From contig JAHLJT010000631.1 in NCBI GenBank assembly GCA_031308135.1, forward strand, positions 191,846,955-191,910,954: a stretch of DNA of 64,000 nucleotides. The letters run 5' to 3'. The stretch comes from Acheta domesticus. Taxonomy: Eukaryota; Arthropoda; Insecta; Orthoptera; Gryllidae. Shown here piece by piece: positions 1-11,049 of this stretch (within the stretch, counting starts at the first letter, position 1; each line of letters opens with the position of its first letter). The position numbers and the translations under genes were made by a program. The notes beneath the pieces were generated by a model, which had not been told where the DNA came from, did not search any database, and was given only the letters and a program-made list of their open reading frames with translations.

Positions 1-147
1 AAGAAAACAAATTGTTAGGGTACAATATACTTTAAAAAACAACTATAATATTTTAAAATACTAATAGGGCACATCGCAGTACCTAGACATCGTCACAAAC
101 ATTTAAAAAATCCAACCGGTCAATTGACCGGTGGCCGTCGTTCTAGT
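1..147. other. Left flank with an 18-bp perfect palindrome
   Basis: AT-rich sequence before the duplicated segment. Positions 115-132 form a perfect 18-bp palindrome (ACCGGTCAA followed by its complement). The sequence at the matching place before the second duplicate copy (about 50400-50436) does not carry this palindrome, so it marks unique flank rather than the duplicated unit. No function can be assigned. Confidence 0.6.
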
Positions 148-2611
148 GTTAAACAATTTTCTGAAAATGCAATAATTGAAATGATTTATACACCAAATAT
201 ACGTACATGTACGCTGTATGTGAACTACAACAGGAAATTCTACAATCCAACAAAAAAACGCAATGCATCATATAATTATAAATATGAAATTCTTTTGAAA
301 AGGTAGACGTGTGTCGAACAATTTCATTCTAATCCATTTAATCATTTTTGCTTTTTAAAACACTCAATATTCGAACTCAAGAACTTCTCTATCTTTGCTT
401 CGCCTACTATAACCTCAAAAAACGTCTACTGCTTTTGATGTCATTGCATGAAAGTGAATGTTCGGCACTTCCTGGTACGTGTCGCATCATCATAAACAAT
501 CATAACCGTCGATTTGCAATCATCCGTATATTTCTGACTCCTGTTCCAATCAAAATATAATTGAACAATTGTGAAATAGATAAAACTCCTGGTCGTCAAG
601 ACGTTTGACGACGGCTTTGTATTAAAGAGTACAACAGAAGTAAAGATTGAAAAAGTAAAAGAATCTAAAGGAACGACGGAATTATGATGCTATGAAAGCA
701 GTCTAGGTCAACGAAAATTTGAAAACTTTCCGATTACGATGTACAAGCTTCTGTAACATTCGACATTCTGCATTTAAAAAGTAAATATTATTTTTATTGA
801 CTTTGAAAGAATGCACACATCCTTAAACCTACTCACAGTTTCAAAACACACATATTTACCTCACATATTACAATGGGCACCGCTCACTTGCCCGCTGAGA
901 ATACATTTTCACAATTCGCTGATCAATGCCGAACCCTTTTACAGACTAATATTTTCGTTTACGTGTTGTGTCTCTGAGGATCGTGAATTATATGAACGAA
1001 TGAATACCGTCAAGGAGGTTTGCTAGTATGATTGCCAATGCCCCACAAATAAATTTAGGGGAATTTAACGAAAATAGAGACGAGGAAGATGCCTATTGAT
1101 GTTCCCTCTCGACGCATCATCTCACGACCCTCGCACCTCAACGGTCGCATTGATACACTCACGGATGTTGAAGTCAAAGCCATTTCAACAAAAATGTAAA
1201 AAACTCAAAAATTCCGCAAAGCAACATCAGTGATCTACAGCTACGCTCAACAAGAAGCGTTCACAAACTGAATTCCTTCCGAGCAAGAAAAATTCTAAAA
1301 CAAGAGCCCTTTTTTGGAAAATGTACGTGAGGAGAAGAGAAGGAATGTCATTTCTCTCGACATGACATTTCTCACACCTAAAAGCCGTTCGACTTGGTCA
1401 AGCTGCCTTTGCCGCCACCCTCCTTCCACCCGCCAAGGCCGATATGGGAGTGGTGGTGGCGGCTCGTCGGGAAAGAGGGGGAACCTTCTACTTCGTCACT
1501 TTTCACGCATGCGCAGTTCAGTTATTTTGTCTAAGTGGTCGAGTTATAGCTTGCAATCCTCGTGACAGGAATGAATTCATTGCGAATACTTGTATGTTGA
1601 AATGTTATTTATGATACTCTTGTGATATTATTTAATTTGAGAAAGTTCTGTACAGTTGAGACCCTAACTTTGAATTTTTTATTATTTTTTCCCGAGATTG
1701 TCAGTGAATATTGAGTTAGACGAGATATTTTGCAACTTTGCAGGTGCTAGTATGGTCCTTTTACAATTATATCGCATTATCTGGATTGCATGTATAATTC
1801 GTTGTGCCAAACGTGCGGTTGGAACTATTCTGCGCTGGGCGACTCCCCCTCACACCCAGTGGGCGCTGCAACGAGTCAGCGAAGCGTGGCTGTAGGGAAC
1901 AGGGATCCCGGCAAGTTGGAATTACTCCATGGACATTCGCTCGCTCCCGTTTAACACACGTCCCTTCGACAGCCCGAATCAAATGGGCGCTAGTTTTTGT
2001 CGGGAAGACTTTAGAGACACATCAAATGATTTTCTTGTCGAGAGAATAAAATATTTAGAAAACATTGTATTGTTACTGAGTTTTACTTTTATTTTGGTGC
2101 ATATTAGCTTTTGTAAATGTTCCTGTAATTTATATACTATGTGCTGTAGTTTTAATGAGGAAATCGAAGAAAAATAAACGATATTACAAAAACAAAATTA
2201 ATTCCACATCTTACAGCCAAATAAAAAATTAAATAGTTTAGCAGTTATAATACTTCAGCACAGAAAGGAAGCCGCATTTCTCGATAATATTATGTCTTAC
2301 GTACAGTGATTGTGTTTGAATATTACGATACGCTAACAGAGACTGACTAGTATTGATTACGGTAGCATGGAAGCTACAATTCACATATTTCGATGTTTCA
2401 TGGACGTCTTTTTTCATGAAAATCTTTCAGAAGCAATATCCGTGCAGAAAATAACCTCGTTCCCCGTTAAAAATGATGCTGTCAGACTCTGAAACAAAGC
2501 GCAAATGTATCTTCCTTAGTCACTTTCAGCCATCGCCTGCCGAACCCCTCGCGGCGACTAAATCTCCTTGTTCTCTTTCGCGGCCCCGTAATTTCCGGCC
2601 CCTTCACCCCC
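148..2611 (+). repeat. Duplicated segment, copy 1 (pairs with 50437-52913)
   Basis: About 2.46 kb that recurs in the same orientation at 50437-52913. Anchors keep a nearly constant offset: 348 pairs with 50649, 811 with 51111, and 2473 with 52766. A hand count over 811-1030 gave 8 substitutions in 220 bases (about 96 percent identity), and the last 134 bases before the gap differ at 2 positions. Small indels are scattered through it. The segment is mostly AT-rich, with a GC-richer core at 1370-1510 and 1815-1990. I see no transposase, reverse transcriptase, terminal repeat or target duplication. It could be a segmental duplication or an unrecognised repeat family. The short open frames inside are too short and featureless to call as genes. 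Confidence 0.93.
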
Positions 2612-3611
2612 NNNNNNNNNNNNNNNNNNNNNNNNNNNNNNNNNNNNNNNNNNNNNNNNNNNNNNNNNNNNNNNNNNNNNNNNNNNNNNNNNNNNNNNNN
2701 NNNNNNNNNNNNNNNNNNNNNNNNNNNNNNNNNNNNNNNNNNNNNNNNNNNNNNNNNNNNNNNNNNNNNNNNNNNNNNNNNNNNNNNNNNNNNNNNNNNN
2801 NNNNNNNNNNNNNNNNNNNNNNNNNNNNNNNNNNNNNNNNNNNNNNNNNNNNNNNNNNNNNNNNNNNNNNNNNNNNNNNNNNNNNNNNNNNNNNNNNNNN
2901 NNNNNNNNNNNNNNNNNNNNNNNNNNNNNNNNNNNNNNNNNNNNNNNNNNNNNNNNNNNNNNNNNNNNNNNNNNNNNNNNNNNNNNNNNNNNNNNNNNNN
3001 NNNNNNNNNNNNNNNNNNNNNNNNNNNNNNNNNNNNNNNNNNNNNNNNNNNNNNNNNNNNNNNNNNNNNNNNNNNNNNNNNNNNNNNNNNNNNNNNNNNN
3101 NNNNNNNNNNNNNNNNNNNNNNNNNNNNNNNNNNNNNNNNNNNNNNNNNNNNNNNNNNNNNNNNNNNNNNNNNNNNNNNNNNNNNNNNNNNNNNNNNNNN
3201 NNNNNNNNNNNNNNNNNNNNNNNNNNNNNNNNNNNNNNNNNNNNNNNNNNNNNNNNNNNNNNNNNNNNNNNNNNNNNNNNNNNNNNNNNNNNNNNNNNNN
3301 NNNNNNNNNNNNNNNNNNNNNNNNNNNNNNNNNNNNNNNNNNNNNNNNNNNNNNNNNNNNNNNNNNNNNNNNNNNNNNNNNNNNNNNNNNNNNNNNNNNN
3401 NNNNNNNNNNNNNNNNNNNNNNNNNNNNNNNNNNNNNNNNNNNNNNNNNNNNNNNNNNNNNNNNNNNNNNNNNNNNNNNNNNNNNNNNNNNNNNNNNNNN
3501 NNNNNNNNNNNNNNNNNNNNNNNNNNNNNNNNNNNNNNNNNNNNNNNNNNNNNNNNNNNNNNNNNNNNNNNNNNNNNNNNNNNNNNNNNNNNNNNNNNNN
3601 NNNNNNNNNNN
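2612..3611. other. Assembly gap of 1000 N
   Basis: Exactly 1000 N, so the length is probably a placeholder. The last known bases are a run of C. The homologous position in the second duplicate copy is a 14-base poly-C (52900-52913) followed by CpG-rich DNA, so the gap probably starts in a poly-C tract that stopped assembly. Any open frame crossing it is meaningless. Confidence 0.99.
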
Positions 3612-4489
3612 TCCCCTAATCTCTTCATTCTCCCGTCACATTTATAAACTTCGTGTCATCCTTCAGGCGGAGGGATACTTTTTCTTGTCACATTCTGAAA
3701 TTTATTAATAAAATTCGGACTGCTTTTTCTGTAGCTGGAAAATGAAGTTCCATTTTATTCATTCATTGCTCCTTTTCAAAAACCTGAATTACAAAACTGA
3801 CTCCTTTTCAAAAACTTCCATTAACTGATTTAGAAGAAACCATTTAGTGTTTTGTGTTTTTATTAAAGTCATTTATTACGTATAAATATTACGTTTTCAC
3901 AAGATATTTGTGCAAAATTAAATATACTGGAACGCATGAAACGCAAAGTATTCTGAAATGCAAGAGATGTCTTTTCCGACACACAAATCAAAAAAAAAAT
4001 GATAATGAACAGTAGGGATATAAGTTTCAAGGTCTTGTATTTTTGAAAGAGTACATTAACATTATGTTTACCTCTCTGCCTCTTCCCCAAATTTTCTTTG
4101 TTACGTTATACGTGTCAGCTCAGAAGCATTTTTATTCCAGTAATAAATGATATTGAAAACATAATTTCATTCGTATTGACGTTTTTGTGTAATATTATAA
4201 ATATTTTGATTAATTATCGTAAATTATGAAAACTAAATATAAATAAAAAGAAACTTGGCTTCACAATACTACACTCGTATCTGACACCCATGATCTCCCG
4301 TCATAAATTTTGTGTTGGCTAAATTTATTAAAGTCTTCCTCCCATTCGCGTAAAATTCTTAATAATTTATTACATTTCATTGCTATAATTATATAGATAA
4401 ACCTATGGTTCTTTTTGTTTTATAGTACAATAACTAACTCCTTAACTTCATATTATTTGGGTACAATTCCATTAATATTCCCCATCATT
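3612..4489. other. AT-rich, no gene seen
   Basis: AT-rich sequence without coding features. A 15-base word (CTCCTTTTCAAAAAC) occurs twice, 32 bases apart, at 3769-3783 and 3801-3815. The sequence after the gap does not resemble what follows 52913, so the right edge of the duplication lies inside the gap or the two copies diverge there. Confidence 0.6.
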
Positions 4490-4884
4490 TCAGTTCTATA
4501 TTTCTTGTTCTCTTGGCGTGTTGCGATCACTTCCCCAACGTACAGTACCCGATCGGCGTCTCAATTTTCAGTGTCGCACGTGTGTGCGCAAAACCCTCCG
4601 TTTCCATGTCGGCAGCCCTCCGCTGGGAGGCTCCCGTGTCATGCTAATACGGAGCCCTCCCTTTGTACGGCGACTGCAGCGCTACGCGTGGCGAGGAGGT
4701 AGCACCGCAGCAGCGGAATGGAGCCTCCTTCAGCACCTGCGTGCCCTACGCACCACTTCCGCCGCCCCGTTCTCTCAGCTGCCATACTATGAGTCGCCAG
4801 GACAGTGACATACCCGACCTTGGTATCACTCGCCTTTCCGCCAAACCTCCCGAACACACGTTCAATGCTCTTCCTCTATCTGAC
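4490..4884. other. CpG-rich island
   Basis: An abrupt change from AT-rich DNA to GC- and CpG-rich unique sequence. It leads directly into the C-rich tandem array that follows. No splice-bounded or domain-bearing open frame is recognised. It could be regulatory or a remnant promoter, but nothing in the sequence decides this. Confidence 0.5.
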
Positions 4885-5259
4885 GCGCCCACCTGCCCGT
4901 CCGTTTGTCTTGCAGACCGGTCAGCCTGCCCGTGGGCCCGCCCGTCTGCCCGTTCGGCTTGCCGTCAACCCTGTCGTCTGTCCTTCGGCTGGTCTGCCCG
5001 CTCGTCCGCCCGCCCCCCGCCCGCCCGCCCGCGCGCCCGCCCGCCGCCCGCCCGCCGCCCGCCCGCCCGCACGCCGCCCGCCCGCCCGCCCGCCCGCCCG
5101 CCGCCCGCCCGCCCGCCCGCGCAGCCCACCCACCCACAACCGCCCACCCACCCGCCCCCCACCCACCCGCCCCCGTCCTGCCCGTCCGCCCGTCTGCCCG
5201 TCCGCCCGTCCGCCCGTCCGCCCGTCCGCCCGTCCGCCCTTCCGCCCGTCCGCCCGTCC

Positions 5260-5293
<34 letters not shown>

Positions 5294-5380
5294 CGTCCGT
5301 CCCCCCCCCCCCCCGTCCCCCCCCCCCCCGGCCGTCCGTCCGTCGGCCGTCGCGTCGCCCGTCCGCCCGTCCATCCGTCT
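4885..5380. repeat. C-rich short-period tandem array (CCGCCCG and GTCCGCCC types)
   Basis: A low-complexity array with changing unit type. At 5010-5125 the unit is a mixture of CCGCCCG and CCCGCCCG. It turns into CCCACC-like units near 5125-5165, then into 8-bp GTCCGCCC and GTCTGCCC units at 5180-5300, and ends with two poly-C runs near 5300-5330. All six frames are open here because the units lack stop codons, which gives long proline/arginine or glycine frames that are not genes. The complementary strand is G-rich and could form G-quadruplexes. Confidence 0.9.
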
Positions 5381-5395
5381 GCCCCAAAATATTGT

Positions 5396-6693
5396 TTGTA
5401 CGTACCATTTTACATCCTCTATCAGTGTCACACTTACAATAGATTGTTTACTTCTTCGATCATAAACAGCCGTTGGTTGAATTATAAAGGCAGAAAGAAA
5501 CGCAATGGATCTAGGATAGATCTAGGTTCAGACATAACCGAGCTTTTTTTCCCGGTCGGTACAAATGGACTCTTCCGCCTTATTTTAATGTACACGTGAT
5601 GAGAATTTGGAAGGACCAGGTAGCTTTCCAAACTGTCTCAATCTCGGAGATAAACTACGCACTTAAAAAGCCACACCTGACCTATCGCTAGTAGAAAAAT
5701 GTAGTGATTTCAGGGTTCTGTCGTTTAGTATTGGATTATCGACTTTTTGTCACACCCTCGAATGTCCCTTCATCTGTCATTTGGATCCTTTTTTTTCAGC
5801 GCGAGGTGCTACGTGATTCTCTCCTCTACTTTCTCTGGAAATAATAGTTCAAAATTTTTATCCGACTGAGCGAAAGAAGAGTGGATTGTACAAAAATGGA
5901 TATAATTTAGTGCTGTCAGATAGTGAACAGAAAATGATTTAAGATGCTAGAGATCGACGTAGATTCTACAAGTTTTTCTAAGAAAAAAACGTATATTGTA
6001 AAGAAGTCTCATTGAAATTCCTGAACTTGTTTGAAAATTAGAAGGAATTAATTTAATTAGAAGGAAAATTAGAAGGCAGTAATACGAAACAATTCGCGCG
6101 GACGTGTCTTTAAAAGCTGTTGTTTTTCTTAATTGAATTATAATCTTGTTATATTACTTCTCCCAATCGTTCATTTTCTTTTTGTCGCTTCAAATTTTCG
6201 TTATTTTAACGTTTTGTGTCAAAGCGGTACTCTTGTTTTTCATGCAGAATGAGATACTTCCATAAAATTCTACTTACTAGATGGGAACTTGTTTGCACGG
6301 TAGTTCGTAGGTCACACTTGGCACGTCACACTAAATGCACTCTTTTGTTTCTCATCGCCTCGTTGTTAACGGTTATGTGCGACCGTCATTTGTTCGGTTG
6401 CTGTTGGCGTTTTCAGTTGTCCAGCGCATTTGACGTGGCATACAAACGTCGATACCGCGGGCAGATCTATTAAATCTGGATTAACCCAATACGTCATTAT
6501 CATGTTATCGGCATTCATTAATCTCATGTTCATCTTACACTGTTTATATCAAAACATACACAGAAACTCTAAACTACACAGTAAAGTGTTTTTCTGTTTG
6601 ACGTATAATTTGCATTTGAAACTCCAATTTTGTTTGTAAATGCTAAGAAAAATTGTTGTTCAGAAAAATAATAAGCAAATACATTATTAAATC

Positions 6694-6695
<2 letters not shown>
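5396..6695. other. AT-rich, no gene seen
   Basis: Ordinary AT-rich intergenic sequence. No terminal repeats, tandem repeats or coding features were found by eye. Confidence 0.5.

Positions 6696-6761
<66 letters not shown>
6696..6761. repeat. Compound microsatellite (TA)n(GA)n
   Basis: A (TA)n tract of about 34 bases passes without interruption into a (GA)n tract of about 32 bases. It sits immediately left of the inverted-motif region at 6768-7401 and may be tied to that element's left boundary. Confidence 0.97.
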
Positions 6762-6763
<2 letters not shown>

Positions 6764-6767
6764 AAGG

Positions 6768-7401
6768 TCGGGTGGTATCGGCCACCTTAGCTTTAAATAT
6801 GATTTCTTAATTAAGATTAGTTAAAATTATTCTTAAAATACAGAATATGAAACTTCCATCTCTTACTCACACACTCTATCAAGCCGTTTGATTTCGAAGT
6901 AAAATAGTATGTTATTTGGGGATTGTAAAAATTTTTGACAATTTACATCTCTGAAAACTGTAGGTGGTATCTGACACTATGTAAATAATGGTAAAATATT
7001 TTAATGGGGTTTTTTACAGCAATTCAACAAAGATACGCTCATTATTGAGACAATATTTCATTGCTTAATACAAAGAAAACTGAGTATTTGGTTACATGGG
7101 AAAAGAACAGTTCTTGAATTAAAAAACTAAAACTCAACTATTATGTTCAATTTATAGCTTCACAACTATCATTTTTGAAGTGTTTTTCGTTTGCAATGAC
7201 CCTCATAATGGCTATCTTCCTATTATTTCTTCCATTTCTCCCGCGAATTTTACCTATAGTTTCTGAAACACTGACAAAATCCACATTAGTATTCGAATAT
7301 ACCTCCTAACAACCTGCACACAAGAAATACGGAAAAGTGAAAGAAGGCGAAGAAGTAATTGTCCGGTACCATCCGATTCTACTTTGTCCGATTCCACCCG
7401 A
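6768..7401. mobile_element. Possible decayed DNA transposon with inverted motif copies
   Basis: The left edge (6768-6784) reads TCGGGTGGTATCGGCCA. The right edge (7385-7401), read on the minus strand, gives TCGGGTGGAATCGGACA, so the two match as an inverted pair at 15 of 17 bases. Related phrases lie between them near 6963 (GGTGGTATCTGAC) and 7361 (GTCCGGTACCATCC). This layout, with the terminal phrase repeated inside, resembles the better-defined element at 53993-55645. No clean target duplication and no transposase were found, so the boundaries are uncertain. Confidence 0.4.
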
Positions 7402-7599
7402 AAGACTCTTATCCTTCAGAAGAATACAACACGGATGTAAATTGTACAAACAAACTTGTATTGTTGTAACGTAACAAATACGCATCAGTAAACATACTAG
7501 TCACTGTAGAAGGTATTTAAACTTATTCTAAGAAAAGTTTCAAAGCTCTACCACCAGTGCGCTACCACCAGTATATATTATATATATATAGATATGAAT

Positions 7600-8249
7600 G
7601 TTGCAGTCCAGAGAACTTTGAACAACATGACAATAGGTTGAACAAAAATTTGTAATTTTTTCAATATTTCACCAACAAACGTACATATCTCTCGGATTAT
7701 TTGGTCAATATTAAAATTGTATTTTTATAGCTATTGTTTATGCTTCAGAGTTAATCGTTACTTAAGAAGATTAAAGAACATTCTTCAACGATTTTAGTGT
7801 AGATAAAATATTATGAGGCATATTCTCTTACATTTGAAGATTAAATATACGCATTAATGACTGTTTATTTTATATTTCATGCATGTTTAGAATACCAAAC
7901 TCTGGAGAGAAAATCTTAAGTACATTACACCAAGTGACTCTAGGGAACGCTGATCGTATTCTACGGTGCATGTTCAAGCGATGGCATCGTAAATAAAAAG
8001 ATGGGAGATGAAAACTCTAGCACTTGTACGTTTTATGACCTAGTAACTTCTGTCTTCATTGCTAGTCCTTCACACTAAAAGTATCATGTTTATACAGTGT
8101 AGATTGCTTTTCAAAATGCTCTAGAATGATTGATACGCACTGAGGAAGATGTGTGCTATAACAACTGTTGACTGATCAACTACTCTCCTGACATGTTATA
8201 CTAAAGGTCTAATGTATAAAAGATTTGCTTTAAAAAGTGAAAATAAGGA
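7600..8249. other. AT-rich, no gene seen
   Basis: AT-rich sequence with only a short (TA)n stretch near 7572-7592 at its left. No coding or repeat structure was recognised. Confidence 0.5.
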
Positions 8250-8740
8250 ATCGTCTCCTACATTATTTCAGTATGTGGATGAGTATTGTGGCTCTCACAC
8301 GTAACCAGTCTTTATAAATGAATCTCTGGAAAAGATATTTTCACGGAGACGTGACAAATTTCACTTTGACTTTCAAGAAATGAAGGATTTGTTGAAAACA
8401 AGCATCAAAATATTCATGCTAGATGCAACCCATAAAACTCGGGCAGCATTGTTAAAATCTATATAGTTAAATTACTCCTAAAGAAAACGTTCTAGTGCTT
8501 TCAAACCTAGAATCTCGAGGCGGGCCAAAGGTCTCGACAATATGTTTCTCAAACCGTAATTTACGGGATGCAATATTCTTAGACACATTTTTGCTGGTCC
8601 GGCGCGTTTCGATACTACCCTATCTGTTCAGAGAAGTACAGAATTGCAAGTGAAATTAAACCAATTTATTGATATTGTGTGCGATTTAATTGAATTGCAC
8701 GGATGTATACCTAACTGCTTGGTAATAAAGTTAAATAATA
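8250..8740 (+). repeat. Unrecognised dispersed repeat, copy 1 (pairs with 16018-16503)
   Basis: A non-coding repeat of about 490 bases that aligns along its length with 16018-16503 in the same orientation. Shared landmarks in order include TCGTCTCCTACATTATTTC, GGAGACGTG, ATGAAGGATTTGTT, CATTTTTGCTGGT and AATAAAGTTAAATAATA. By eye the copies are roughly 70 percent alike with small indels. A further shared block lies downstream at 9117-9144. I see no inverted termini, target duplication or coding remnant, so the class is unknown. It could be a piece of a long non-autonomous element or the untranslated part of a retroelement. Confidence 0.85.
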
Positions 8741-9116
8741 TCGCAAAGAGTATGGTTGTGCTTGCTCGATCCTGTATTTTCTTATGAACACCTTTACGTA
8801 GATTTCTCAAAAGTGAAAAACTTTTCTAATGTGTTTATGACAATCAAGAAAAGCAAAAATTGTCATATAATATTGGATAATTCCTTCAAATGTTTTTAAG
8901 AAAGTGTTGTGAATTGTTCCAAAAATATCTATCTATAATACTTTATGTAACATTATGTAACTTAATTGAAATTTGTTAATCAATTGCATTTTTTATATTC
9001 TGTAAGTACATTACTAGTTACTTTATACATTTTATAAACAAACAAACTAACACGTTTTCGTTAACACCTTTCCCTCTAAGTTCCCTAGAAGAATAGGGAA
9101 GAGGGTGGGATTTAAC
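8741..9116. other. Spacer inside dispersed repeat
   Basis: AT-rich sequence between the ~490-bp repeat block and its shared downstream block. The matching spacer in the second copy is only about 150 bases, so one copy has gained or lost about 230 bases here. Confidence 0.45.
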
Positions 9117-9144
9117 ATGCGAGAGTTCTCGCTCGGGTAAGCTG
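9117..9144 (+). repeat. Shared downstream block with near-palindrome, copy 1
   Basis: Begins CATGCGAGAGTTCTCGC and recurs at 16653-16680 with few differences. The core GCGAGA-GT-TCTCGC is a hairpin with a two-base centre. It is the most conserved piece on the right side of the two dispersed-repeat copies. Confidence 0.75.
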
Positions 9145-9715
9145 TTTATATTTCAAATGTACGAAAAATATTTTATTAGGTAGGGACACCAGAGCCCCTT
9201 TTGAAATTTCTAAGGGACCCCGGCCCCCCTGCCCCAACCTCTTGCACCAGTGTACGACGCCTCTTAATTTCTTAACTATTTTCAATTGTTTTTTATTAGC
9301 TTTTGTTTCTCTCTATGAAGCATACTTTATTGAAAGTGAATTTTGTATGACTATTGTGCTTTTGTTGGTCTATGAATGGTCACAGAAAATAAGGTTCTCA
9401 ATAGGTCGTCGATGAAATTTTGCAGAGACGCTCTGTACCATCTCTAGACAACAGTCGGTAAGCAGCTAGCACGCCACTGCCGATCAGCGGAGAGCGAACC
9501 AGCAAACGGTAGAAGTCCAGCGCGGGTAGGGGCTTGCGGAGACCAAGCGGATAGCGGGCGGTGCGGAGGCATTGTCGCGCTTAATTGTGATTGGCTGCTC
9601 CGGCGGTGTTTCATTAGTATATCCTCCGCCCGCCCGTCTCACGCCGCCGCCCACTCCGCTACTCCTCACTCCGAACCCACTGTCTCTACCGCCGCCCACT
9701 CTGCCGCCCGCCCAC
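9145..9715. other. Transition from AT-rich DNA into the C-rich island
   Basis: AT-rich sequence that becomes GC-rich after about 9480 and leads into the 16-bp minisatellite. No gene feature was recognised. Mixed C-rich words around 9625-9715 look like degenerate array units. Confidence 0.5.
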
Positions 9716-10600
9716 ACTGCCGCCCCGCCCTCGCTCTGCCGCCCGCCCACTCTGCCGCCCGCCACTCTGCCGCCCGACCACTCTGCCTCCCGACCACTCT
9801 GCCGCCCGACCACTCTGCCGCCCGACCACTCTGCCGCCCGACCACTCTGCCGCCCGACCACTCTGCCGCCCGACCACTCTGCCGCCCGACCACTCTGCCG
9901 CCCGCCACTCTGCCGCCCGCCCACTCTGTCGCCCGCCCACTCTGCCGCCCGCCCACTCTGCCGCCCGCCCACGTCTGCCGCCGCCCACTCTGCCGCCCGC
10001 CCACTCTGCCGCCCGCCCACTCTGCGCCGCCCACTCTGCCGCCCGCCCACTCTGCCGCCCGCCCACTCTGCCGCCCGCCCACTCTGCCGCCCGCCCACTC
10101 TGCCGCCCGCCCCACTCTGCCGCCCGCCCACTCTGCCGCCCGCCCACTCTGCCGCCCGCCCACTCTGCCGCCCGCCCACTCTGCCGCCCGCCCACTCTCT
10201 GCCGCCCGCCCACTCTGCCGCCCGCCCACTCTGCCGCCCGCCCACTCTGCCGCCCGCCCACTCTGCCGCCCGCCCACTCTGCCGCCCGCCCACTCTGCCG
10301 CCCGCCCACTCTGCCGCCCGCCCACTCTGCCGCCCGCCCACTCTGCCGCCCGCCCACTCTGCCGCCCGCCCACTCTGCCGCCCGCCCACTCTGCCGCCCG
10401 CCCACTCTGCTGCCGCCCGCCCACTCTGCCGCCGCCCTGCCGCCCGCACTCTGCCGCCCGCCCACTCTGCCGCCCGCCCACTCTGCCGCCCGCCACTCTG
10501 CCGCCCGCCCACTCTGCCGCCCGCCCACTCTGCCGCCCGACCAATCTCTGCCGCCCGACCACTCTGCCGCCCGACCACTCTGCCGCCCGCCCTCTGCAGA
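9716..10600. repeat. 16-bp minisatellite, about 55 copies
   Basis: Tandem array of the unit CTCTGCCGCCCGCCCA. A variant ending GACCA in place of GCCCA is concentrated at the two edges: about eight units at 9770-9905 and about three at 10540-10590. The centre is nearly uniform. Occasional 14-, 15- and 17-base units break the register. Because 16 is not a multiple of 3 and the unit has no stop in any phase, frames longer than 300 codons appear on both strands with a 16-residue period. These are an artefact of the array. Minus-strand G runs could form quadruplexes. Confidence 0.97.
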
Positions 10601-11049
10601 ACGCCCACCCTTCTGAACGCCCACTCTTCGCCAGCGCACTCTGCCACTCGCCTACTCTACCGCCCGCCCGTTTTGCACGTAGCCCTTCCACCCACCCACA
10701 CCCCCACCTTCTGAACTCCCCCACTCACTCGGGCACCAACCTCCTACCCCGCCCCCTCCCTATCCATAAACTGCGCCGCCTGCCCGTTCCCCATCCTGCA
10801 CTCGCATCTCAGTCCGCCCATTTCTACCTCAATCCCGCCTCCTAAACCGACTTCGCCCCTGCCACAACCTTCAGAGCTTCCGATCTCCCCCTCTGCCAGG
10901 CCACCACATCGTCCCTCCCCCTCGCCCTTGCTCCATCTATGTCTTCAATGCCTCGCGCTAATACATTGTCCGACCTTACCGTTCATCACCGCCACTCTTT
11001 ACCTTTCCCCTCCCGGAATATCGCCTTGGCATTCATCGCCGCCCCCTTT
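10601..11049. other. C-rich, pyrimidine-biased tract
   Basis: Strongly C/T-biased plus strand with degenerate traces of the 16-bp unit near 10600-10680, then non-periodic C-rich sequence. No gene seen. Confidence 0.6.

Noticed and set aside
2473..3708. A 411-codon open frame on the plus strand and a 356-codon frame on the minus strand
   Set aside because: Both are read through 1000 N and carry no real sequence over most of their length.
5000..5300. Telomere-like or CRISPR-like repeat array
   Set aside because: Units are variable CCGCCCG words without spacers and do not match insect telomere TTAGG.
4663..5599. Proline/arginine-rich open frames of up to 264 codons
   Set aside because: Several overlapping frames on both strands in a CCGCCCG array; composition alone explains them.
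9484..10724. Open frames of more than 300 codons on both strands
   Set aside because: They lie in a 16-bp tandem array whose unit has no stop codon in any phase, and the residues repeat with a 16-residue period. This is an array artefact.
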